Shown here: positions 1 through 9,194 of the stretch, in pieces | Position numbering within the stretch: the stretch's first letter is position 1 | Layout: every line of letters starts with the position of its first letter | Notes under the pieces: generated by a model | Seen by the model: the letters and a program-made list of their open reading frames with translations, nothing else | Databases searched by the model: none | What the model was told of the DNA's origin: nothing | NCBI GenBank assembly: GCA_946811185.2 | Contig: OX328097.1 | Location: 61,223,063 to 61,287,062, forward strand | Origin: Hippopus hippopus | Lineage: Eukaryota > Mollusca > Bivalvia > Cardiida > Cardiidae | Direction: 5' to 3' | DNA: 64,000 bases | Position numbers and translations under genes: made by a program

Positions 1-2621
1 TTCCTTTGGGTTATATTTTTTACCCATATATATATTATTTGCTTTTGCAAATCGTTTAAAAATGGTTGAGATACCTCCTCTTATTCCGTTTTCAACAAAT
101 AAAATCATATCAGGGTCTGATAATAATTCTAATTTTACCTTAGTAGTTTTTAACATTGCCTCCCAAGCTAATCCCGGCGCTGTATAAAACCATGATGGGT
201 CTAACCCATAATTAATAAAGCAAACATTCCTAAAATTTTCAAAGACATCCGCCAGAAGTAGAACATCAGTCTTATTATATAAGTCATGATAATCTTTAAA
301 AGTTTTCATCTCGAATGTTTTCCATATATTTAATGCATGTTGATAATCCTCCTTATCAATTCCACTATATTTAAGCTTTGAATAAAATTCTGTCTGTTTG
401 GGTAACTTTGTTTCCTCTAATTTACAAAGGTTATCAAACCATTCATATGGAAATATACCCTTTTGAGAGACTAATTCAAGCTTTTCCCCCTCAAAATATT
501 TCATAAGATTAGTCTTGTCCTCCTTAGCTAGAGTGCTAGCTAATTCATCTAAACTTTTACCTAGAAATTTTAAACTATCAAGGAATCTAATCTCATGAGT
601 TTTAATTTTCTTCATCCCCTTAACAGTGTATTCTATTGGCACATTTTTAGACACACTTATATATGTTTCCTTGTTTGTTGGTATACAACTCGTCTCACCG
701 GCTGTACTCATTAAATCTTTTATAAATAAATGAGCATCATACTTACTATAATTATGAAAAAATATGGGTGTAAAAGTAGGTCTTTTACATTTTAAATTAC
801 GCACACTGTGCGCGGCTCCCCTAAACTTTCCAGTATAATGGCAATGGTCTCTTACTTTTTTCGTGTCTCCCATATCCAACAGTGTTTTGCTCTATCAAAC
901 TCTCTTTTATCCTCAACTCTATAAATCATTTCCCTCGTTGGTATCCTATCTATTTCTCTTATAACATTTTCTAAATCCTCTATGAATTTCTTTGTTGCAT
1001 TTTCGCCAGAATATTGGGAAATCTTTGAAGGGTAAACATTTTCATAAAGTGATTTAACATAAAAACAATATCCTGAAACGTTATGCTCATTAATTACTTT
1101 TGTCCCGCTGCCTTTCTTTTCGTTTTTCTTTTCTAATGTGGACTCCATATCCGCATAAATTGTAAAAGGGTGTCTCTGTTGTTTATAAAAATTCTGAAAA
1201 GATATTTTGGTACCCTTTTCAGGTAAGTCTATTCTACAGGCATCTTTTTCACCACAATACTCTTAATGTTTATTTAAAGTTTCTTCTTTTTGAAAATGAT
1301 TTAAACATCTTTCACAAATGTAAGTTTTACCGTTATGATCAGATATTTGTTTAGATAACAATCTACTAATATTTTTAATTAAACAATAGTGTTTTTTACC
1401 ATCCTTCTCAAGAAGTAAAAGATTAATATGATGTTCTCTTTTATAAACTTCTTTACTTAAACTAAGTGGATAAACACCAGTGGAATCATTATATCCATGA
1501 ATTGATACGGATATAGATGGGTTTAGGGTTTCAAATTTAATTCTATCCTGAAGGGAAACAGGGTAATTAATCCCTTCCATATTTATACTGTTTAAAAATG
1601 GTCTTAGTCTATCAATTTTTTCAGGATGTTCAATTGTTGGGTTCAAAGCTATAAGAATACAATATGCAAAACACATATCATCAATTCTATTTATTGGATT
1701 AATAACACTTTTTGTATTTGCTATCTTAGAAGGAGTTGGGAGCCAAGAATTACCTCTTATTGGGTTATATGATACTGTGTGTAATCTTAAATCGATTACG
1801 TAAAGAACTTTATAATATTCTTCTTTCATTTCCTGAGCTGCTATAGCAGCTAATATCTGTTCCCCCATTTCTTCATATATTTCATCCACATCATCCCCAT
1901 CTAAATTGACAATTGGAAAACCAGAATCAAAATTCATCTCTTTTAAACGATTTTCAATAGAGTGTTTCATCATACACTTCATAATAAGTTTAACTTTTGT
2001 TTGACGATTATTTCTCATAACATTGGTTAATTTATCTTTAGCTAAATCAAGGAAATTAGCCGGTGTAAAAGCTCCTTTACCTTTTATAATATATTGTCTG
2101 GTAAATCCTCTAAATGCTGATGGTCCTTCTTCAATCTCTATTTCATCTGTATCCCTATATAACTTATCTATTTTTTCTTTTAATGCTTCTATCCTAGGTG
2201 ATATATTTTTTGGAATTTCTCCAATACTATCTAAATAGTTTATCAACTCCTCAGCTGCGGCTGTAGGTGGAGTTGGAGTTGGAGTTGGTATCAGGGGTGT
2301 GTAAGGTGTTGGTTGTAATACTGGGGCTTCAAAATTACCAATATTATAATCTAATATTGGCGCTCCCCGATTACTTAGAAGATCAATTAATTGCGCTCTT
2401 CTAAGCGCGGAGTATCCTCGGATTCCTTTAGACTTAGCTTCTTGTTTTAAGTCTTTTACTGTGAACCTCCTGAATTGATCAGCAAGACTAGGAGGTGGAG
2501 GATTACTTAGGTGCTCAATTAATTCAGCTCCTCTAAGTCTAGAGTATCCTGGGATTCCTCTAGACCTGGCTAAATTTTTTAAACCTTTTAAGGTATATAT
2601 ATTATAATTAATATTCTCCAT
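1..2621 (-). pseudogene. polB: Family B DNA polymerase (PolB), disrupted, runs off left edge
   Basis: This is the element's replicative DNA polymerase of the protein-primed type. The N-terminal part (1,263-2,621) starts with two SAP/Rho_N-like repeats (residues about 8-40 and 52-84), a Pro/Thr linker, then the conserved region containing HYCLIKN and a CxxC-type finger near its end. The frame has an in-frame TAA at 1,263-1,265 and continues in the same frame to 852. The Exo I-like motif YADMES lies at about 1,135-1,155. A one-base frameshift near 875-885 moves the rest into another frame, which is open from about 891 to base 1. That part shows DHCHYTGKFRG, an Exo II-like HNYSKYD, an Exo III-like TDVLLLADVFE and YTAPGLAWEAML. 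The palm motifs lie beyond the window. Two independent breaks make a functional product unlikely, unless they are assembly errors. The start at 2,621 directly follows a TATATAAA box. Confidence 0.93.
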
Positions 2622-2671
2622 TTTATATATGGGAAAAAAAAACTTAAGCCAAAATTTTTTTGTTCCAAAAA

Positions 2672-2708
2672 AATTTTATTATGACTTCGTCATTGTCATA
2701 ATAAAATT
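2672..2708 (-). terminator. Gene-end hairpin
   Basis: A perfect 14-bp stem (2,672-2,685 with 2,695-2,708) and a 9-base loop overlap the stop codon of the leftward gene ending at 2,707 and precede the PolB start. The position suggests a transcript 3' end. The function is inferred. Confidence 0.5.
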
Positions 2709-3051
2709 ACTGAATGTTAATCTTATATTTATTATTCCAAATTCTCCCATTCCAGTTCTCAATCGTTTGTGGGCAGCGATCTATAAATTTACCCGCCTTA
2801 TAAATTGATAGAAAGGTTTTTATTTCACCAGTTTCAACATCCTCTAAACTAACTTTCTTAGGATTATGCATAATAGTCTTTAATCTATCAAACCTAGGGT
2901 CTTTACTTCTTTCTTTTTTAGGTAACTCCTCCTCCTCTGGGAACAATCCACGTTCTTTCACCAACTCAACTAAGCGTTTTTTATCCCAGTATGAGCGGAA
3001 ATCTATATTATTTTCTTTAAGAATTTTTTTTAAATCTGTAATCTTTATCAT
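2707..3051 (-). CDS. SAP/NUMOD1-like putative DNA-binding protein
   Basis: A protein of 114 residues. Residues 1-40 (ITDLKKILKENNIDF and following) resemble a SAP/Rho_N-like helix-extension-helix. After a charged linker, residues about 70-114 (DVETGEIKTFLSIYKAGKF, then an IENWNGRIW segment) resemble the NUMOD1-type helix-turn-helix found beside homing nucleases and in large DNA viruses. No nuclease motif is seen, so a DNA-binding role in replication, regulation or packaging is the most that can be inferred. It lies between PolB and the major capsid gene in the leftward block. The start codon is preceded by TATATAAAA. The frame is intact. Confidence 0.75.
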   Translation of the reverse strand: MIKITDLKKILKENNIDFRSYWDKKRLVELVKERGLFPEEEELPKKERSKDPRFDRLKTIMHNPKKVSLEDVETGEIKTFLSIYKAGKFIDRCPQTIENWNGRIWNNKYKINIQ

Positions 3052-3096
3052 TTTTATATAAGAAAAAATATCTTAATACACTACACTCATTTTATT

Positions 3097-4383
3097 TCAA
3101 TCAGACTGGAAGTTAATTAACCTATCGCTAATAATAACAGCATATGCCTCAGTGTTTGCATTCACATTTACACTAAAATTTGCCTTAATTTGAATATCAG
3201 TAACAGAATATTTTAATCTTTCACTCTGTTTAGAAACGTCAAACAAAAACAAAGGATATAGAGTTCTATAATCTGAGGGAGAAATGTTAGGGTTCGACAC
3301 CAATTCATCCATCTTATAAAGCTTAGATCTAAATAATGCGGCGTCACCATACGCTCTACTAAATTGCTGACTAGCGAATGAAAGATTGTAGTCAACCGCG
3401 GGATATCTAGTGGAGTTTAACATAACATAAATATTTTTAACATTTACATTGTTAAATACAGATGCATTTTGTCTTTGTTTATTACTTTTATTAGTTTGAA
3501 AGCCGACAATGATAAAACGTGGTACCTCAGGAGATGATTTAACGGAAAGTCTCCAGGTAAATGATGATGTCTGAGGAACAGCGATAGAGTCACACTGTAG
3601 CATTCTATATCCAACCGGTATTTGTTCTTTTTTCTCGATAATTTTATAAAGTTCCATCTTCTCTTTATCAGCAGGTAACACATGTGGCATAAACCAAGAT
3701 ATCTTATCTAATCTAATTTTACCTTCAGGAGCTGCGTTGGCTCTAAAGATTGCATCATTATCATTATTTCTTGTTAACGTGAGAGTTTGCTTCATTCCAT
3801 ACAATATTTTATTATAGTCCTCACAAAAACCAAATATATGCTTTAAAGGAACTCTAAAACTAAATGAACCTACTGTATTAGCTGGATCAAATGTATCATT
3901 AATGATGTATTGTCTTCTTATTTCCCATCCACTATTTTGATCGTCTGCATTGATTGTTGTATCCTTATACCATAATTGGTTTAACCCCTGTGATTTGGAA
4001 AAATCATCCGGATATTTTAACAACCCAAGCATTGTAGTAGCCTGACCAGGATTTGTTATGGATTCAATATCAGTACCTGAAAGTTGATACCTAATATTTT
4101 TAAACAGGTACATCAAGGCGTTGTTTGTTAAAGCAATATTAGTGTTGTCTGTGCCTATAACATAAGGTCTTCCATCAGCCTCCTTCACTAATTGTCCTTC
4201 TATAAGTAAATAACTCCCACTAGGATGAGTAAAAATATCTTGGGTTTCGATACTAATTCTAATATCTCCCCCTGAGTTGTTGAGATTTGCACCTGTGATT
4301 GGTTCATACTCATAGTGCTCATACTCATCAATACTATCATCTCTTGGAATTGATTCGGTAATTCTTAGAATTGAATTGTCCAT
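3097..4383 (-). CDS. Major capsid protein (double jelly-roll, hexon-like)
   Basis: A protein of 428 residues with the layout of adintovirus/Polinton major capsid proteins. The N-terminal region (GGDIRISIETQDIFTHPSGS, residues about 38-57) leads into the first jelly-roll. The family-typical stretch KEKMELYKIIEKKEQIP (about 240) links to the second jelly-roll, with PQTSSFTWRLSVKSSPE (about 270) and PRFIIVGFQT. By family knowledge it trimerises into pseudo-hexagonal capsomers of an icosahedral shell. The frame is intact over its usual length with no stop or frameshift, in contrast to PolB and integrase. A perfect 13-bp hairpin sits just upstream, between it and the next leftward gene. Confidence 0.9.
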   Translation of the reverse strand: MDNSILRITESIPRDDSIDEYEHYEYEPITGANLNNSGGDIRISIETQDIFTHPSGSYLLIEGQLVKEADGRPYVIGTDNTNIALTNNALMYLFKNIRYQLSGTDIESITNPGQATTMLGLLKYPDDFSKSQGLNQLWYKDTTINADDQNSGWEIRRQYIINDTFDPANTVGSFSFRVPLKHIFGFCEDYNKILYGMKQTLTLTRNNDNDAIFRANAAPEGKIRLDKISWFMPHVLPADKEKMELYKIIEKKEQIPVGYRMLQCDSIAVPQTSSFTWRLSVKSSPEVPRFIIVGFQTNKSNKQRQNASVFNNVNVKNIYVMLNSTRYPAVDYNLSFASQQFSRAYGDAALFRSKLYKMDELVSNPNISPSDYRTLYPLFLFDVSKQSERLKYSVTDIQIKANFSVNVNANTEAYAVIISDRLINFQSD

Positions 4384-4394
4384 TTTTTATTATT

Positions 4395-4426
4395 ACAATT
4401 ATAATTTAAAATAAAATTATAATTGT
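4395..4426. terminator. Intergenic perfect hairpin
   Basis: Arms 4,395-4,407 and 4,414-4,426 are perfectly complementary (13 bp) around a 6-base loop. The hairpin fills the gap between the capsid start codon (4,383) and the stop of the leftward gene at 4,427. It may be a transcript 3'-end signal for the upstream gene (inference). Confidence 0.5.
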
Positions 4427-4788
4427 CTAATGTTCTAACCAAAGCTGGGGAAAAGACTTATTTTCATCATTAACAAACACACCTTTAAGTTCAATGCTTT
4501 TTGCGGTATCTATTTTAGTTTTAGGATAAATTCTATTACCATCGTATACAAGTGTTATTTGGGGTATGTTCCACTCTTGTAAACGTTCATTCACCTTTTC
4601 CTCAATCTCTTTCATCTTGATTACTTCTTCAGGAGATAACTTCACAACAGCTTTTTTATAACCATATTTCATGTTATTAATTTTGAGGATTTCACAATCT
4701 TCTAGTTTTAAAGATGCACCTACTATAGTAATAGAACTAGTATTGTACTTTTTTTATAAACTACACGATTAAATGTTAATTCTGACAT
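4427..4788 (-). pseudogene. Small conserved element protein with a homopolymer frameshift
   Basis: An open frame of 81 codons runs from an internal ATG at 4,672 to 4,427. It has no TATA-like box before that ATG, and the same frame is open upstream to about 4,757. A second ATG at 4,788 does have a TATAAAAAA box. It opens a frame that reaches a 7-base A run (plus-strand T run at about 4,749-4,755) and then hits a stop. A one-base length change in that run would join the two, giving roughly 120 residues. So the gene probably starts at 4,788 and is frameshifted, or the run was miscalled. The function is not recognised. The product is small and mixed in charge, in a place where capsid-associated proteins are expected. 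Confidence 0.6.
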
Positions 4789-4832
4789 TATCTTTTTTAT
4801 AAGTAATATTTTTTCTTTAACTTATTTTTTCT

Positions 4833-5228
4833 TCATACTACTTTAATTCCTGCTCCACTGTTTAATTTTTTAACTAAGTCTTGAATAGCAATGGCACTTC
4901 CATCTATTAATGTATTAATGTCTTGCGTTTTAGGGGTATCAGTGGGTTTCGGTGTTGCGTTATATTTTTGTAAAATTTTCTTTGATTTTGGTGTCAAAGC
5001 TTTTGTAACTAATTTTTTTCCCGCTTCTACAGCTGCACCCTTTCCAACCTCTAAAGCTTTCTTTGCACCTTCCTTAGCTACACTCTTTCCCACATCAAGG
5101 GCAGAAGACGCAATTTTTTTAGCCGCGCTACTTGTAAAAAGCCTCGCTAAAAAGTTAGCAATGCTATCAAAAATTCCAGTACCACCGTATGAATATCTTC
5201 TTTTAAATCCGTGTTTAGTGATAATCAT
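4833..5228 (-). CDS. Small basic Ala/Lys-rich putative virion protein
   Basis: A protein of 131 residues. The N terminus is basic (KHGFKRRYSYGGTGIFDSIA), followed by an Ala/Lys-rich amphipathic helical region (residues about 30-85) and a Thr/Pro-rich stretch. Small basic proteins of this type beside the capsid genes of adintoviruses have been compared with adenovirus core or cement proteins. That comparison is only suggestive here. It could condense DNA or interact with membranes. Its start overlaps the end of the 274-residue gene by 14 bases, implying coupled expression. The start is preceded by TATAAAAA. The frame is intact. Confidence 0.7.
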   Translation of the reverse strand: MIITKHGFKRRYSYGGTGIFDSIANFLARLFTSSAAKKIASSALDVGKSVAKEGAKKALEVGKGAAVEAGKKLVTKALTPKSKKILQKYNATPKPTDTPKTQDINTLIDGSAIAIQDLVKKLNSGAGIKVV

Positions 5229-6039
5229 TTTTTATAGTATAGACGCCTTGTCTTTTTAATTCATCACAAATGCTCACTAGCTCATTTCTTACACCTGTGT
5301 TACCCGCTTCTTTACTTGCCAACAACAGGTCTAGTCTTTCTATTAATGCGTTAGGGTCAGACGGGATAACAACGATACCCTCTCCTTCATAATGTCTTCT
5401 TGTCTTCCAAATATCTCCAAGTATCTTATTCCACTTTTCCCCTTTATTAGCTTTAGAATAGTTAGTACTTGGATCGTTGTTACGATAAAGAGAGTTGGTT
5501 TTTACCATTAAATGACTATACGACTCACGGTCATCATTTGTATATTTTCCTTCATTTGGTTCTTTAGACACGATTAACTCCCATAACCCAGGAGTGCCTT
5601 TATAGGTAACATCATTAACTTTAATATCATTATTATTAATATCTACTTTTTTGCTCCCAATAAAAAAATCACCACCTTTATCATATATTCCAAATGTTCT
5701 ATCAGCTTCGTTCTTAGTATACCTTCTAAAATACTCACTCGCTATAGGTCCAAGCATTAAAGTATCTTTAGCTTGTATAGAAGGAAAGGCTGGAAACGTA
5801 ATAGCGTGTGGCAACTGTTCGATACCCTCTTTAATAGGTCTAAGTCCCTCTGTAATCTCCTTTGTTGCAGCTTTTTGTGTTTCCGTAATACGTTTAAAAA
5901 ACTTTGAAAGATCTGTTTGAAGTTGCTGTTCACCTGTTCTCTCTGCTATTAGATTATCCCGAATATTCTTTCTCGTTTCAAGATACTCTTTTACAATTAA
6001 GTCCCTTTTTGCAGGATCAGCGATTTTTAAAAAAGACAT
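5215..6039 (-). CDS. Conserved element protein with N-terminal coiled coil
   Basis: A protein of 274 residues. Residues 1-85 are charged and helical (probable coiled coil, RDLIVKEYLETRKNIRDNL). A globular region follows around residues 105-165 with FGIYDKGGDFFIGSKKVDI and TPGLWELIV. This second region resembles a domain of unknown function (possibly DUF8207) that recurs in Polinton-like elements. The assignment is from memory and uncertain. No catalytic motif is visible. It sits among the virion genes, so a structural or assembly role is plausible. The frame is intact. No TATA box is evident at the start, but the 5' region is A-rich. Confidence 0.65.
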   Translation of the reverse strand: MSFLKIADPAKRDLIVKEYLETRKNIRDNLIAERTGEQQLQTDLSKFFKRITETQKAATKEITEGLRPIKEGIEQLPHAITFPAFPSIQAKDTLMLGPIASEYFRRYTKNEADRTFGIYDKGGDFFIGSKKVDINNNDIKVNDVTYKGTPGLWELIVSKEPNEGKYTNDDRESYSHLMVKTNSLYRNNDPSTNYSKANKGEKWNKILGDIWKTRRHYEGEGIVVIPSDPNALIERLDLLLASKEAGNTGVRNELVSICDELKRQGVYTIKNDYH

Positions 6040-6070
6040 TTTTTAATTACTAAAATAATTTTTTATCTCA

Positions 6071-6119
6071 GTTTTTAACATAATTTTTAACATAGTTTTT
6101 AACATAGTTTTTTAACACG
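6071..6119. repeat. 12-bp direct repeat, four units
   Basis: Four copies of a GTTTTTAACATA-like unit start at 6,071, 6,083, 6,095 and 6,107 in the gap between two leftward genes (6,040-6,166). The function is unknown. They could bind a regulator of the downstream gene. Confidence 0.6.
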
Positions 6120-6166
6120 TTTCATAACTACAGTTGCATGAAAAATTTATTTTTCTTAGTTTGTTA

Positions 6167-6847
6167 CTACACCGAGGGAGTGGTATGATTCTTTTCAACC
6201 AACCTCCGAAAGGACTCACGCGCTTCTTGCCTCCCTCTCTCAATTAAACTTTCTTCATTTTCGGTAGATATCTTTTTCTTAATTTTTGTTCTTATCTCAT
6301 CCTTCATTTCCTTATACTTCTCTTGTTCTTCCATGATAAGTTTAAATTCTTCATCTGATATATAATTGTCAATTAAAGCTTTGGATATATGTGAAGCAAT
6401 TGTATCGAGCTTAGCATCAGCTATCATTCGAATCCTTTGATGTTTTTCTGCCTTGGTTCTTGAATTTCTTACTACATATTTACCTAATAGTGAAAGAAGC
6501 CCGGTTGCCGCAGCTGATACTTCTAATGCTATGACAGCTGGAATAGCTACAACAGTAGATAGTAAACCGATTCCACCTACTCCTGAAGCCATGGTTATCG
6601 TGATCAAAACTGTATCAACGTTGTCAACAATTTTTGCGGCTCTAAAATATTTTTTAGCTAAGGCATCTCTTTCTCGAATTTCATTTTCGAGAAACTTTTG
6701 TACTTCAGATATTTTTTGTAAACGGTAGGAATGACCTTTGTCATCTACTGTCATCATTTCAATAGACGGGGCGCTTGGATTATTTCTTTCTCGAGGTAAC
6801 GGAGGATAGATTTTTTTAGAGGGATGTTCTTGATCTGTATCTATCAT
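6167..6847 (-). CDS. Conserved element protein with central hydrophobic hairpin
   Basis: A protein of 226 residues. The N terminus is Pro-rich and polar. Residues about 75-120 form a long hydrophobic region split into two segments (VDTVLITITMASGVGGIGLL, then the AIPAVIALEVSAAATGLL part), consistent with a membrane hairpin. The C-terminal half is highly charged and helical. No enzyme motif is seen. Proteins with this layout recur in Polinton-like elements. A membrane-associated structural or entry/assembly role is possible but unproven. The frame is intact. Confidence 0.65.
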   Translation of the reverse strand: MIDTDQEHPSKKIYPPLPRERNNPSAPSIEMMTVDDKGHSYRLQKISEVQKFLENEIRERDALAKKYFRAAKIVDNVDTVLITITMASGVGGIGLLSTVVAIPAVIALEVSAAATGLLSLLGKYVVRNSRTKAEKHQRIRMIADAKLDTIASHISKALIDNYISDEEFKLIMEEQEKYKEMKDEIRTKIKKKISTENEESLIERGRQEARESFRRLVEKNHTTPSV

Positions 6848-6883
6848 TTTTTATTAAAATGATAATTTTTTATGTCAAGATTG

Positions 6884-7141
6884 TTAATATTTTAGATAGC
6901 AAAATAACTCACCCTCAGGTATTTCAATTGGTTCTCGTGAGAAATTATAAATGTAGACTAAGATATCATTAGCCTCATTATCAAGATGTGTCCCATTAAT
7001 AATGGTTAAACTATCTTTCCATTTATTACTAACAGATACAACTACAACTCCTCGTGTAGTTATGTAACCAAATCCTAGCGAAAGTCTCATACCATCACGA
7101 GGAGGAATCTTGATAGTTACACGTGTGTATATATTTCTCAT
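6884..7141 (-). CDS. Small beta-rich protein, weak dUTPase-like fold resemblance
   Basis: A protein of 85 residues, predicted mostly beta strand. The C-terminal half (NGTHLDNEANDILVYIYNFS and following, ending PEGELFCYL) loosely resembles the strand pattern of trimeric dUTPases, but the canonical uridine-binding Tyr/Asp motif and the P-loop-like C terminus are not evident. Enzyme activity should therefore not be assumed. Its ATG overlaps the stop of the upstream 39-codon frame (ATGA), implying coupled translation or a single split gene. Confidence 0.5.
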   Translation of the reverse strand: MRNIYTRVTIKIPPRDGMRLSLGFGYITTRGVVVVSVSNKWKDSLTIINGTHLDNEANDILVYIYNFSREPIEIPEGELFCYLKY

Positions 7142-7257
7142 TTTAGAGGATCTTGCTTTAAGGGAGGATATCTTACTCTATGTAAATGAGGTTTCCAAAA
7201 TATAGTTTTATGTTGAGTAGTAATATTAGGTTTTATACCAAATTTATGTATATCCAT
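7138..7257 (-). CDS. 39-residue basic small protein, ATGA-overlapping
   Basis: A short frame starting MDIHKFGIKP and ending KQDPLK. It has an AATAAAA stretch directly before its ATG, like neighbouring genes, and its TGA overlaps the ATG of the next gene. His and Lys are frequent and no domain is recognised. The overlap and upstream box support it as a real gene or as the N-terminal part of the following one. Confidence 0.45.
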   Translation of the reverse strand: MDIHKFGIKPNITTQHKTIFWKPHLHRVRYPPLKQDPLK

Positions 7258-7288
7258 TTTTATTTTGTTGTAAATAATATTTATAGCA

Positions 7289-7876
7289 TTACAATATAGC
7301 TCCTAGGATAGGGATATTAGCAAATGGACTATTAGGACCGAGCAAAAGTCCTCTTCCATCATACATTTTTCCTCCTTGCTTTAAATACAAATCATCACCA
7401 ACAGACTCTAATCCTTTACCTTTGTATGGCTTTAAGTATAATCCACATCCATCAGTTTCAACTTGACAAACACATCCTCCTTTTTTAAGATAAAGACCCG
7501 ACCCCATTGCTTTTTGTACACCTGTTGAGGCTAATCCAGAAAGAGCACCAACACCTAAAGCTGGTAAAACGGTTTTTGCAAGCATTGGCAAAGCTCTAGC
7601 AGCCAACCCAGCCAACATTCCGAGAAAACCCCCTTCTATTTTCGTGTTATATTTAAGTTGTTTCGCAGACATTTTGATTGTGATACCCTTACCATCCTCA
7701 TAGGCTTTAGCTATTTTTCTTGCTTGTGAATCGGTAATTGCTAAAACATCATTACCTCGTAAATCTTCATGACCTAAACGAATACTTACCGGGCAACCAC
7801 CAGCTTTAACAGCATGTTGAAGCTTTTGCTTTTGTCCTTCCGATATATTTACTTTAACATTAGTGTAACTCGTCAT
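7289..7876 (-). CDS. Candidate membrane-active minor virion protein
   Basis: A protein of 195 residues. The N-terminal region (1-75) is polar and looks globular. Residues about 83-125 form a glycine/alanine-rich hydrophobic segment (GMLAGLAARALPMLAKTVLP, then GVGALSGLASTGVQ). The C-terminal part carries repeated GLYLKKGG / GLYLKPYKGKG / DLYLKQGGK motifs. This organisation is typical of a conserved Polinton/adintovirus virion protein that has been compared with adenovirus membrane-lytic proteins. The comparison is at the level of composition only. The start follows TATATAAA. The frame is intact. Confidence 0.7.
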   Translation of the reverse strand: MTSYTNVKVNISEGQKQKLQHAVKAGGCPVSIRLGHEDLRGNDVLAITDSQARKIAKAYEDGKGITIKMSAKQLKYNTKIEGGFLGMLAGLAARALPMLAKTVLPALGVGALSGLASTGVQKAMGSGLYLKKGGCVCQVETDGCGLYLKPYKGKGLESVGDDLYLKQGGKMYDGRGLLLGPNSPFANIPILGAIL

Positions 7877-7899
7877 TTTATATAACTATTTTTTTTTAT

Positions 7900-8673
7900 T
7901 TATCTCGCTTCTCTAATATGGAATCTAATTGTTAAATTTTCGCCTCTAAGATTTAGTAAATTGTCATCTTGATCCGTAATATTTACCTCTAGGTTATGTA
8001 TTTCATCTAATGTTATTGGTAAGTATACTAAATTAACTGGTGACTCAATTATCTTATATCCAGGTGCAACATCTGGGAAAAAAGAGTAAATAGTGTTTTT
8101 TGTTGAACCATTAACATAACTTCCCGAAATAATATCTATGTTAACGAGCAAACTATTTATACTAAGAATGTTCACTACATCCTCTGACTCGTAAAATCCT
8201 TGTGTATATTTAGTGCGAGTAAATCCTAATACTTTAGCAATGGAGCCTGGTTGATTAAAATCTACTTGATAACCATCTCCTAGAGTAAGAACAGACTTTA
8301 GGGTATTGGTGTTTGCAGAAAAGTTAATATAATACTCTTCATTAACTTCATCATAATGACCCTTTTTTCTCATTTCCTGGTGAATGGTATCATTAATGTC
8401 AACAAGGTCATAACTTCCTTCAGGTATTTTTAATTTAATCCATGAGGTACCATTGTCTGGAGAATAAATGAATGTGTTGTTTGTTTCATCAGTGTTTGGA
8501 AAAGAGTAGTAAGTTTCAAGGTTTACTAAAGCTATTTCATACACTTTATCCTTTTCCAGTTGAATAGGGGGATTAAACCTTGTTCTAAAGCGTGTTTTGT
8601 TGTCGCTTACTATAATTTGGAATGATGTTTTGTGGTTTGTATTTTTTACAATTTGTTTTAAAAGATCTTCCAT
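7900..8673 (-). CDS. Minor capsid protein (penton-like, single jelly-roll)
   Basis: A protein of 257 residues, beta-rich throughout. Hallmarks of adintovirus/Polinton penton-like proteins are visible: YEIALVNLETYYSFPNTDE (residues about 45-63), IPEGSYDLVDIN (about 83-94), a LGFTRTKY segment, VNIDIISGSYVNG, and a C-terminal LRGENLTIRFHIREAR. By family knowledge it forms the pentameric vertices, partnering the double jelly-roll capsid protein encoded at 3,097-4,383. The frame is intact. TATAAA directly precedes the start. Confidence 0.85.
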   Translation of the reverse strand: MEDLLKQIVKNTNHKTSFQIIVSDNKTRFRTRFNPPIQLEKDKVYEIALVNLETYYSFPNTDETNNTFIYSPDNGTSWIKLKIPEGSYDLVDINDTIHQEMRKKGHYDEVNEEYYINFSANTNTLKSVLTLGDGYQVDFNQPGSIAKVLGFTRTKYTQGFYESEDVVNILSINSLLVNIDIISGSYVNGSTKNTIYSFFPDVAPGYKIIESPVNLVYLPITLDEIHNLEVNITDQDDNLLNLRGENLTIRFHIREAR

Positions 8674-8683
8674 TTTATAAAGT

Positions 8684-8726
8684 AAAAATATAATATTTAA
8701 AAAACATTTAAATAATATTATATTTT
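8684..8726. terminator. AT-rich hairpin at gene junction
   Basis: Imperfect arms 8,684-8,701 and 8,707-8,726 (ATATAATATTTAAA against its complement) overlap the stop at 8,718 and lie just upstream of the penton gene. It is part of a recurring pattern of hairpins at gene ends in this element. Confidence 0.4.
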
Positions 8727-9167
8727 AAAATACTCACAACTAATATTAAAGAAATTTTCTAACGCTTCTTGTAGGGTATTTTGCCAGCTAGAATTATAAA
8801 TATCGAGAAAAAAATCATGAAACTCTTCTTCATTAAGCTCCCCATAAAGATAACATCCAGATGTAATATAAATAATAAAATATATATTAAAATAAAAATC
8901 ATACAACAATTTCACACCTCTATACTCATCTTTTGTTACCATTGCTTGTATGAGCTCTGATTGTTTTTTTAAGTATTTTATTAATATACATACTAAAGAG
9001 TATTTTCCATCAAATAAATCATAATTTTGTATGCCTATTTGTTCTAATATCATTTTTAAATCTTGTATTGTAAAACGTTCTAAGTGATTATTTATTTCCT
9101 TTTCTAATTTTTCGGTAATTAATTCGCATTTATGCGCATATTTCACTAAATCTGATGTATAAATCAT
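8718..9167 (-). CDS. Unrecognised protein of 149 residues
   Basis: An acidic protein, predicted mostly helical, of 149 residues. Residues about 30-70 (FTIQDLKMILEQIGI) resemble a SAP-like helix pair, as in PolB and the gene at 2,707. Residues about 90-110 are aromatic and hydrophobic (YDFYFNIYFIIYITSGC), possibly a membrane or buried helix. No catalytic motif is seen. It lies between the ATPase and penton genes, and TATAAAAAA lies a few bases before the start. The frame is intact. Confidence 0.6.
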   Translation of the reverse strand: MIYTSDLVKYAHKCELITEKLEKEINNHLERFTIQDLKMILEQIGIQNYDLFDGKYSLVCILIKYLKKQSELIQAMVTKDEYRGVKLLYDFYFNIYFIIYITSGCYLYGELNEEEFHDFFLDIYNSSWQNTLQEALENFFNISCEYFKI

Positions 9168-9194
9168 TCTTTTTTATAATATGTATATTTTTTT

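Noticed and set aside
6884..7141. Functional dUTPase
   Set aside because: Only a weak strand-pattern resemblance. The conserved catalytic motifs are missing and the length is too short.
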